In this document: positions 40,273-52,200 of the stretch, in pieces | How positions within the stretch are numbered: the first letter of the stretch is position 1 | Layout: every line of letters begins with the position of its first letter | Assembly: GCA_949825025.1 (NCBI GenBank) | Contig: OX463780.1 | Location: forward strand, 25,014,118-25,078,117 | Length of the DNA stretch: 64,000 bases | DNA from: Siphlonurus alternatus | Taxonomy: Eukaryota; Arthropoda; Insecta; Ephemeroptera; Siphlonuridae | Reading direction: 5' to 3' | Notes under the pieces: generated by a model | Told to the model about the DNA's origin: nothing | What the model saw: only the letters and a program-made list of their open reading frames with translations | The model's database searches: none | Position numbers and translations under genes: made by a program

Positions 40273-43200
40273 CGTTTTATTCAATGATAGAAAAATTAAT
40301 AAGAAATTATAAACAAAACTATTTTACCCCGTTTGAGTTAAAAATATGAAATAAACTTCTTCATGCTACTAAAAATGTAAATTGAACCGGGGGAGATTTG
40401 AACCCTTCACCTCTTGCATGGAAGGCGAGCGCTTTTCCACTCGACCACATATAGGCGTGTTGAAAAAGTTGAAATTAAAACTGTATTTATTTTTCAATCC
40501 TTCCGTTACTGGTTTCAGCAGCAGCAAACAGGGGGTTGAAAAGACATTGATAAATTATGATTCAAGGGTCTTAATAAATTTAAATATTGAGTCCTACGGC
40601 ATCCTACTATCTTCGTAGATAAGAAAAGAGGCTCAGTTTTAGGTTTAATAAAATAAATCAATAGATAATCAGCAGATACGGAAGGAGTCCAGTATGATAA
40701 ATTTACACATTTTTATTGGCTGATTGATGCATGACGCGCCAATAATCGCCAATAATTTAAACAGAAAAGTTGGTGGCAGGACTTGATATTGCATCGATTG
40801 CATCTTCTCTTCAGTTAAATGAAACTATTTGCGAAACAATTTCTATTATTTAAATGTGATGAAAGGTACGTTTGTAATATTACTTATCTCCCAGTGTGTT
40901 TTTACAGTACGCGTATATGGAATAATGTGCATTTTTTAAGTTTTAAAACTAATAGGCTAGGCATTTGAAATTTTGAATTTTGGCTAGATTGTTTTTGATT
41001 GGCTACCTGTTATGCAGGTGCGTACAGGTATGCATATCTATAGTGAACCGAACCTGACATAGCGATGACGTCACTGGCGATGCGCCATCGCCTCCAGGTA
41101 AAGTGCATCTTTTAAATATGCATTTGAGCATACTTGCAGTGCTCAAAAAATTCGCATAAAATTCACACATGTATTTCTCAGCCCCCTCTTTCGATTAAGC
41201 CAATCAGATTCACGCATGCAAATTCCTCATTTAACATGGGAGTTTCATTTCTCCATGCATGTTAAAGTAGTCAACTTTAAAATTTTATAACTCAAAAACT
41301 AGATCGTATTTGTATACCTGATATTTTAGGCACTGATAGGGGGTATAGAGGAGAACATTTTAAATTTTTTTCAGAATTTTTGTGAGAGGGATTTTTTTTA
41401 ACATTGGTGGCGTTACCTTGCCCTTAATACCAAAAAAAGCAATTTCGAACAGAGAGTTCGACTAAAGTCTAATTTCTTTTATCATGTTATAACTTGCAAC
41501 TGTGTGATGAGTGATGAGCTTAATAAGGGACACAACCAATGCAAGACATAATTTAATAGGGTCTTGTTAATTAATTAAGTGCATACAATCTGCACAAGTG
41601 CAATAAACAAATACAGTGTCTATGATACCTATAATTATATTGTTGCGGGGGTCTCCATTTTTCACAACAGAGGAGCTGATGGGGTGGCTGTGTGCTAGCG
41701 GAGCCATATCATAATTATAAAATATTATCCATGATTGCATACATAGTTAATTTTGCGTCCAATTCTTACATGATGCACTTCCATAAAGCCAATTATATGT
41801 TATATAAATATCCCCCTTATCAGTGGGAGCATGAAGATTCGATCAACAGAAAGTACATCAAAATGAGAGGGAAGCGACGTGAATCTCAGTGTAACGACTG
41901 GAGAGCTAATTATTATTTCATGGTGTCGGCACGTCGAGGTAAAACACACAGCTGAGACGCAAGCAGTGTGTCGCACTTCTCGACAGTCTAACGCAAACAC
42001 CAGCTCCTACAGACCTACAAACTGCCTCAACGTTAACAATGAAAAATGTGAAACAATAATCATCATCTCCCTCCCAAAATGATATTTTGATTGACATAAC
42101 ACAAACAAACGAGTCACGACATTGAAACTTTTAAGAGAAACCATTAGTTAAAGTAGGTACTAAAAAGTTAAGTTAGAATTAGATTAATATTTGTGCGTCG
42201 CTTTGGTTGCATGCTTTCATTTAGTTTTATTTAATTATAAAACTTTCCATAAATTTGGACGTGCATGATTTGCGTATCAATTACTGATTATTGTACCTCT
42301 ACAAAAGATGCATACATAATATACAAGTCGCATTAATTCTCTACTATGAAGAAAAAGAAAAAAAAAAATCTTTATCAATAAAATACCTATAACTTGTATG
42401 TATTTAAATATAATATTGACAAAGTGCTTACCACATATCATCGAGTATAAGTGCCAACTGCTCGCAATCAAAAAGCTAGGTTATTATTTATCGTAATTAC
42501 ATAATGGTCATAACGAAAATTGGCATTAGCATTAGATGAAACTCACATTAAATAATATGGACGTTTTTGGATACAAATTAGCTACAAATTAATTACTTTA
42601 CAAATTAATTCAAGTTAACAGTAAACTGCGGGGAAAAGTAAATATGCAATAAAAGTTATGATACGAGCCTCTTGCGTCACCAGCAGCCATGAAGTTTAAT
42701 AAATAGAGACCGTATTAAAATTTTGTTGACGAGCTGTGTACTTGTGTATGTACACTGTATTCATTATAGCAGACGAAATTACCATTTAAGTATTTATGTA
42801 TACGTACATGCAGTTTAAAGGTGAACTGAAGGGATTGCTTTTTTTTCCCTTTAGGGAACCTTATATTACCTATCCCATCCCTCTGCACTAATTTTTTCAT
42901 GGCAGATAATTATTGTGCTGCTGTAGGACAATTAGTGAAAAAGTGAAGTTGTGACGTATCAGCGACGGTTGGTTGACTTAAAACTCGCCGCCGTGAAAAA
43001 ACACACGAGCGACCGCGGAAACTGCCGAGAGAGTGGCGATCGCGAGCCGATCGCCGCTCCCTCGGCAGTTTCCGCGGTCGCTCGCGGTCGCTCGTGTGTT
43101 TTTTCACGGCGGCGAGTTTTAAGTCAACCAACCGTCGCTGATACGTCACAACTTCACTTTTTCACTAATTGTCCTACAGCAGCACAATAATTATCTGCCA

Positions 43201-46200
43201 TGAAAAAATTAGTGCAGAGGGATGGGATAGGTAATATAAGGTTCCCTAAAGGGAAAAAAAAGCAATCCCTTCAGTTCACCTTTAATTACTTTGCGTAATC
43301 ATAATCTTTATGTTTAGTAATATACTATTATATATAAGCGCTTTTTTTTTGAAGGGGATAAGTGCTGGCCGTGTTTCATTTTACTGTTTTATGATAAATC
43401 TATAATTGGTATAACATTGAAGAGCACTATTAATTAACTTGTTCGTTAGTAAATCATGAGTTGTTAATTAATTTAACCATCAGTACATTATAACTGGAAA
43501 TAAAACAGTGTCGGTAATCTTCTAATTTCTGTAAATACAATTTTCAGTTTTTTTCATTATGAGAGTTTCAGTTTAAAATAGTTAAAATTTGAGCACTTGC
43601 TGAAGTTTTGTTAAAAAATGGAAGTAACAAAAACTTCTTAAATATTTAATTCCCGCTAACTTGGATAGGAGAAAATAAAAATCAATCATCACAGAAAATG
43701 AATAAGCTTTGACCAATCTTTCTGGAGGTTCTTTGAAGTGCTTTTCCCGCTACCACACCCAACAAGAGGTGACGTCACCACACTTCTTGACCCCTCGGTC
43801 TTTGCTTGGATCTCGGCAGTCGGTACCCTCCGGCTATCCAGCACCACGTCTAGCCGCCACCTATTTGATTGAACATTTAAGTTCCACTAGTAGGAATACA
43901 AGATACGAAAGTAAGCCTTACTGACTCATAAAAACAAGAAACAGACGACAGTAGCTGATGCAAGCAGATTCTATGTGTGAGATATTTAAACAAGGAAAAG
44001 GAAAGAAAAATGAGAGACCAGACAGTCAAGCAAGCATATCACTACTACTCCACAGATTTTTGTATGAGATAAACAAGCATGAGGATGGAAAAACTGCAAA
44101 CTTTTTTTTTTTTTTTTTTTTACCCTAAGCTTGCGGCGATATCGAGCTGTGTATTAAGAGCCCGCACACTTGACACAGCCTGGCAAGCTTGTGGTGTGCT
44201 GCTTGCATGCACATACTATGATACGGTACCGGTATGTACCGAGCGGTGCGAATATAAAAAGTATTAACCTTAGTGATAATGGTAGCTGAGAATAATATGC
44301 TGCTGCTGCCGCTGGATTCTTCTCTACACTTTTCACGGCTGAAGGCATTATTTAATAAATCGTGAAATCACAAGTCAGCAGATGAACAATAACTTGCATG
44401 TGAAAGGCACAAGTGATAAGTCTATATAATAGTATTGAACAGCAATATTATTATTATCCATAATAGTGCAAAGCTATGCATCATGTGCCTTTTGCATTCT
44501 TCGGGTTTTCATTTTTGATATTTTGTTCACAGTAATGGTAAGTATCCATCAGAAAAATTATATAGTCGCCATGTTCGTTTGCTAATTTTGACTTCTGCTA
44601 CAACCACCGCGCATCGGCGCGCAACCCTTCTGCGCACGTTTTTTCGGCTCGAAGTCAGAACACCACTGCCGCGAAATTCTTTAGATGCTCTTTAATTAAA
44701 CTGACCCAAGGCAAATAATAAAAATTTTATAGCAGCAAACGTAAAAGGTTAGTGCCAATACGTAATTTTAAATTTGCAAACATAACTTATTTAGAGGGTT
44801 AACAATAAGCGATCGAAAAATTGCTCCGTATAGGATCGTACGTGCGCCCAATCTTTTTTGTAAGTAAATGGGAGGACAAAGGATTGGTGACGTCATCATG
44901 GATGCTGACCATTAGCAACTAAATCAGATATACAGTATTTACATTATTACTTTAACAGTACATATATGGTTATAATTACATAAAATAACATGCTATTATT
45001 TTATTTCTCCAGTTATTGTTTTGTATTTAATAGTTTATTTACTAGTCATTCACTGTTGTTGTATACATATATATACTGCATGCATGGTTTATGTGAAAAT
45101 ATTTTTAAAAAATGTATGATCGGAGTACGTTTAAACTTTAAAGGCTCTCTTATATCAAGTGCTTAATACTGTATAGTGAATTAACTAAATAAATTTGACG
45201 TAGATGTTAGTTCGATTATATAAAAACGTCATCGACTGATCGATATGGAATAATTGATCAATATACTACATACTATACATAGTGATATCAGAATCAAGCT
45301 TGCTGCGTTAACCTAACATGGTTTAACTTATAATATCTGCCAATTTTAACACCAACACAATTTACGATGAATTATATTTTATCGATCATGTATTATAATA
45401 ATACAATAAGATATTTAGTCAATATTTATTAACAGAGCGCTCTAAAAGTGTTCTATAAAAGGCAAGATATTATTTTATATAAATAAACAAAAGTTGTTTA
45501 AAATAAAAAAAACAAAAACAAATTATAGCTGCAGGGAAAATACATACAGCAGCTTTAGACATCATTACCAAAATTTTACTGCTGTAAAAGTTGAAACTAG
45601 GACACAGAAAATATAGTTTGTGAGTTACGCTTGCTTGCACGCCAGTTTGTCAGACAAGCACAACGGTGGGCAACTTTTGACAGTTCGACACAGCACAGTA
45701 AAAATCCAGAAGCAGAGCTAGAGTCGGAGAATAGCAGGAGAAAAACTGTGGACAGCAGTTCTGTCGATGTTAACCAAAATACACAAACGTGTGAAGTCTG
45801 AAAATTGTATTATTATACAGCCTCATATATTATGATTATACATATTTATTTTGAATGTATAAATTTCTGTCTCGAAATAATTTATTTACATAAACTTTTC
45901 TAGCCGTGTTTCTGAACTCGTCTGAGGTGACAAATAATTCTGGGATGTGACAAGTTGGTTACTTTGGAACTGCCATATAATAAAATGGATCTGCTGAAAT
46001 AGTCGTAGAAGACTTTATGTATATTGATTTTATTGATTTTTTCTTTTCTTACATAAATAATAATATATAATATGTGAGTACTACGTTCCAGTATACATGT
46101 ATACAATAATAATATCAAATAATGTAAACCTTATCATACACTGGAGACTTGCTGACACAACGTGCGATTGTGACACAATTTTTGTCCAGTTGTGTACCAT

Positions 46201-49200
46201 ACAGCTGTACGGTAAAATGCGAGTTCTTGATGACTCAGTTCAGCTCAAGAAATAATATAATAATAAGTTAATACTGTTATAAAATATAAATTAATTAACA
46301 AAGTTTTACGAAATATAATTATTTCAATGACTCAGAGAACAGTAGTTAAAGATATATAATTTAACTTGGAAACAGACTGACGTTCGGTAAAAATAGACTT
46401 TCTTTAGATATAAACATTTAAATAACTAAGCTTTCTGCGCAGCAAGCTTAGATAATAAAAGTAAAGAACGACGCCCTACTCTTTTGATACAAACTATTAT
46501 GTATCATATAAAATAATTTTTTTTTTTATATATATAATTGTATCGTCCGAGGTATATTATGGTGCTTTGACAGTATTTCCCAAGTTCAGCCGTGCTTGTT
46601 ATCGAGTTATTTCGTAAGACCACAGGCATTAAGACGAAGAAAAAACATGGAAGAATATTTCGTGTATATAGTCCTAAATTACAAGACAAGGAAGTGCAGT
46701 ACAAAACTCTCATATCTGTAATACTTATTACTGAATGTACCGACACTTCTAAACAAATTATTTTGTAAAAGATTTAAGAAAAGATAAACTATTATTTTGA
46801 TAGCAAGAATCATCAAATAATCAATTTATATATTAATTAAAATTATCCCTATTCCAGAATGCATGTAAATTTATTATTATATACCAATATTCCATTTCAC
46901 GTAAACTTGGGATGGGTTTGTGGGTATTTCCTGGCATACCCAACCAGTAAAGACACGTGCCTGCACTTCGGCACGTGACAACAGCCGGACACGCCCACCT
47001 CCTGGCACGACACCGAGAAATCAATTGCAATCGTCTAGGCGCGTGTTTCACGGTAACGAACACAGGTATATATACACCAATATATACTGTAACACTATAA
47101 TGTACATAATATAACATTGCAAAGTAGTAGACTTGCAGGTTTGTATGGTAAAACATGTGTTCGTATATACTGTATAATAATTTATATAAACAATTCTTAA
47201 AGTTAGGGGGCAAAATGATGGCAGTTGCCTTGCAATTATGGGTAATTGTTTATGCTCGATTTATGAAAAACTTAAATTCTTTACAATATTATAATGCAAT
47301 ATTAAAAATATACACTGTATAATAGGTGTAATAAGGGAAAATTATTAATTGCTATATTTAATTCTATATTTTTGCTGGGGTCGTTTTTTTTTTTTGTGGA
47401 CATTTAAGTTACTGCTTTTGTTATTGTCTAAAGATATACATATTGCATTAAAATCAGGCGCGGATCCAGGGGGGGAGCTGGAGGCAGCCCCCCCCCCCTC
47501 CCGAAATTTTGGATTCAACATGGGCAATACAGGCATTTCCCTCTCTCAATATTTTTTTTTAACATTGGCTTTATGGAGGCAGTCCCCTCCGAATTTTTTT
47601 TTCTGGATCCGCGCCTTGTTAAAATCATGTAATATTAAAAAAATAATAATAAAATTTTAACCATCGAATCCAATTATATTCTACCTATTATAATCGAACG
47701 TGTATGGTTCAAATTTATAATACACTATAATATATATTTTATATAGATACAATTACAACATTTAGTGCTGACAACATCCTCCCTCCATTAACAATTTGAC
47801 GGCGCAGCGGAAGTTGGGAGTTAACGCTATGCACAGGAATGCATATAGAGATGATGCGACATATCCGCAATTGTGAGTATGTCGAGTATTACTTTGTACT
47901 GAACAAAAGGCGTTCTTGTATTTCATTTGTCATAATAAAAACGAGTGTGCGATCGTATTGATAATTAACGTCAATGCGGCTTGGTGATAATAATAATTAT
48001 ACGGTATAATTTTACAGTATAATAATAATTGCAGAATATGTACAGTACAATATCATACAGTGTAGTTTCTAAGCTGTGCTCCTCCACCACCTCAGTAATG
48101 CAAGCAAGTGTACACATGCCGCGGCCTACTGCTAAAACTGAAGTACCTGTACGTCAGTCGGTAACGCTTCAATCGTCGCGAAACCCCGCAGTAACGCGGC
48201 CGTCCTGTTCGCGCCTCGACTGCCTTATCATCGCATTCCGAGCCGGCTAAAAATACGGTCGGTCAGCACAGATGCTCCACTTAGTTGTCCACATCATCAT
48301 TATTTATTTATGTATTGAACATTCCAGCAGGCTTGCCCCGTGCTTGCCCAAAAAACAAGCCTACTCCACCTTCCGATTTTTTAGAAAAGTTACTCTATTG
48401 CCTGGGAAATACACTGACTTTCTGTACTCCAGCGGGTTTGTTAGTGCCTCATTATAATACTGCATGGGCTGATAAATCGATCGCAAACTAACATTAAAAC
48501 AAATATTGGTATTTCATAAAACATCGAACAGTATTGGTATATAAATATATAATCTGTAATTTATATCGATGACGTGTTATTTTCTTGGAATCTGTACATG
48601 TGTACAAACAATTTATTACATATTTAATTATTTATTATTTTTCTTAGGAAAGTCGAGAAAATTTTCTAGTGCTGACGTAAGGACTCGAATGTGTCATTGT
48701 GAGAGATTACAAAAACAATTGAAAACAATGTCATAACAACAATCGCCTTCATAAAAATAGTTTTCTCATTAAAAAAAGTACTTTCATAACATGTAATTTA
48801 TTTTATTGCTGATTTCTTCTTCATAATTACTGTACAGTACACAATATTTTTTTTTTTTTTTACAACGCAAAGAACTGGAATGCAGTGGCAGCAGATTTAT
48901 TTCCTTATCCAGAAAGATAGGTAACAATAAAATATATTTTGCATGCTTGACCTAGATAAACTTCTCATCTTCCTCGCTCTAAAAATAACAAATTTACATA
49001 CCACAATCATAAAACAATAAAAATAGACAGTGAATGAAAAAAAAAAAAAAAAAAAAAAACGGTAGATGGTATGCTAAATCGTTCTGAAAAACTCTAGCCA
49101 ATGCGCTAAATTGTCCCATATTTCTAGCTGCTTGCATTTATACCTGCATAGAGTTGCAGTGATAATTGGTGGGGAGTTCAATGACCTGCCGACGATACTA

Positions 49201-52200
49201 GCTAGATGCAGCACGCGGCTGTGTGCATACGAAAAGCACGTGCTATCAACACGGGCGTGGCATTGACAGACTGACAGTCGATCACAGCTGGCGTGCTCGT
49301 GACAGCTAGCTCACAGAGTGCGATCAAAACTACACTATGTATACGTGAGGAGTGCGAAACACTGCTTCACAAAATTCTATTATTACTACATGCCAGATTG
49401 CGTCTGAGATTTGTGAGATAATTAAATGCGCGATCAAAATATTCTGCTTCTGCTGCATTCTTCAATGTTAATAATATACGTAATTTAGTATACATGTGTA
49501 CACTGTTTACAGCATAAAATGTACTGTTTTTTTTATCTACTATACACTTGTAACAATGTTTTTCGCATATTAATAATTATATTACATTTATATGTTTCAT
49601 AATTATGTATCTATGTTATGATACATGAAACTGAATAAAAAAAAAAGACAGTATTGACAAATATTGACATATATTTGGAGAAAGGAAATTAGTCAAGTAA
49701 TAATAATAATTAAGCATGTTCAATATTGTTACTTGTCCGAGGGTAAATGACATACACCTCAATACAAAGCTATCATTACCGCTGACTGATTTATGCAATG
49801 TAAATTCAGTATGGAAGGGGTTAATGATTTGAAACTTGGGGGGATATGAGAGGGCCAGTTGCTAAATCCACCACGAAAAAATTAAAGTTCACCCCTTGCC
49901 TCCACAGTGAACTTGACGCTGCAAAGAAATGTTGCAGGAGTAACGAAAACTTTGTCTGGAGGAACATCTACTCATATACTTTTATATACGTTTTATGTCT
50001 TAATTTTTATGTGTTAAATATATATTTTTTATATAATATACTGTATACAAATTTTGACGATGCAGTTTTTTCTGATGTGTGGTGAATGTCAGCCAGTGGC
50101 GTAGCCAGGATTTGTTCAAGGGGGGGGTTCTTGAAGATAAAGATTGAGAATATCCCACCGGGGGGTTTGGGGGGCGTAGCCCCCCAATTGCCCGCCGCAG
50201 GCGCGATTTTTTTAAGGACACGCCCCTTTTTTAGGTTAAGATTATTAAAAAATACTATTATAGAGGATGTATGGCCTGATGCAATATTTTTATATTTTTT
50301 GCATCCCATTTTTTTAATTTCTTTTCAATATTGTACGTGCACTAACGTAATAAATAAAGCTTTGAGTAAATAATTTTAGTTAAATTAAGTAATTCATCTA
50401 ATAACCACTTTTATATTATTTTTATTAGTTTCATGGTGCGCGATTTTTTTGAAAAAGGGACGTGGACTATAATTTTTTTCGATGAAAAGTTGCAGCAAAT
50501 TTCTTATATATTTGTAAATCGTTAATTATGTAGTTACAATATTTTTGTCACTACAGTATTTTTTCTTATAAAAAAATAGACCACATTTTAAGACGATGTA
50601 CTAATGTACGAGCAAGAAAAAATATTTATATTTAAATTTTCAAAACAGGAAAATCAATTCATTACATTAAGTATACTGTAAAATTAATACATTTAAAAAT
50701 CGGATTTTTTTAACTTCAATAATAAGTTTAAATATATACGTACAGTATTATACATATGACTTACATGAGACAATGAAACTAGCAATTGCAAGATGTAATA
50801 TACCTATATAATTAATTAAAAAATAATAAAATACTATATATAATTTTTATTGTTATGCTGAACATCATGCGGGGAATGTTTTCAACATTTTTTATACTTT
50901 AAATTGTTGTCTTTATAGTGTCTTTTCTTACACAAAAACAAAAATAACTTAATAATGAATACTACATAATATAATTATCATAATAGAATTATACCATACT
51001 TAAATAATCATAATATTGTAGACCGATTTTAAAAAAATTAAAGATGTATTAACAATGTGTTTCGGGGATATGAATTTTTAAAGTTTTTTTTTTTTTTAAG
51101 AAAATTTTTCATAAAATTTTAGCTAAATTGTATCCGTCGAGTACCATTTTTTGTTATTTTTCCCTTAAAATTTACTAAGGTTCAGCTCTCAAGGGGGGGG
51201 TTATAACACCCAAACCCCCCCCCTTGTCTACGCCCCTGATGTCAGCTCATGTCTATAGGCTCCTTAGCCTTTTATATTCACCAATTTAGGTTATTATGTT
51301 GTTGCTATTATTTATTTATTTTTTCCCCCTATTCCCTACAATGTAATTTATCCCAAATAAACAAATATTATTATTATATATTCCAAGACCTCTCTAAGTT
51401 GGCATGAATTGCAGTCTAAAATTATATAGTACTGTAATTTAAAATCAAATTTTAGTGTAAAATCGAAGTTTCAAATGAGTAATGGTATACAACAGGATAC
51501 AATATAAATTTATTCACTGTATACTGCCTAACGATCAAATAAATATTTCTAATTTCTAATTAAATAGCCAAGTGATGGCGAGGGAAGATTTCAGTACTGT
51601 ACACGTAACCATTTTCTTGCTAACAGTAATGCACATCTATGTAATTTATTTGTTTGTTTCCAAAGAGAGATACTGAACATGGCACTACAAGAGGGGAGAA
51701 ACGGTGATGCTAAAAGCTGGATTAAAGGGACACAGGACAATAACGCTCTACGTTCGCCACAAGTTCCTCTAAGATATGGTAATGCTAAAATTGACCAAAT
51801 TTTAGCTTTTGGTCCACTCCCCAAATTTAAATTAATTAAATAAAAGAGAGAGCCGCAGGGCAAAAAAAATTGCAACATCGCACCGAGTCAGGCTGGGAGG
51901 AGCGAGGAGAGAAGGGCTGGTGGAGAGAGAGGAGAGGGGGCAAGCGGTATGTGGCGGGAAGAAACGATGATGACCGATCGATGTCGAAGCACGTAAGCTT
52001 CAATAATATGGAAGATTTATATTTTATTAAATAAATATAATATAAAATCTTTAATATATATTTTGGTTCACTATTTTTTTGCCTAACTGAAATCATTAAA
52101 TCGTCACATAAATATACTATATATGTATATAATCATATGTTATTATATATTATATGCATATCTATCAGGTGTAAAATATATTTCATATAAATTAATAAAT

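Larger units (their letters stand above)
39242..41229. mobile_element. 2-kb near-perfect palindromic element
   Basis: Starts TGAGGAATTTGCATGCGTG and ends with its complement. The two arms of about 890 bp are nearly identical and meet around a spacer with 46 A residues (40226-40271). Each arm carries a tRNA-like segment. The empty site, read from the intact MITE, shows either no target duplication or a 2-bp AT, depending on where the end is drawn. No transposase. A second copy starts at about 63354. I do not recognise the superfamily; the long hairpin is foldback-like. Confidence 0.85.
39084..41423. mobile_element. TTAA hairpin MITE split by a larger palindrome
   Basis: Left half 39084-39241 and right half 41230-41423 match the intact MITE at 11355-11701. 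TTAA lies at 39080-39083 and 41424-41427. The insertion at 39242-41229 interrupts its central region; joining the flanks GACCAA and TTTAAC restores exactly the GACCAATTTAAC of the intact copy. Confidence 0.9.

Noticed and set aside
42910..43190. Two similar 79-residue proteins on opposite strands
   Set aside because: They are mirror readings of the same 463-bp palindromic MITE.
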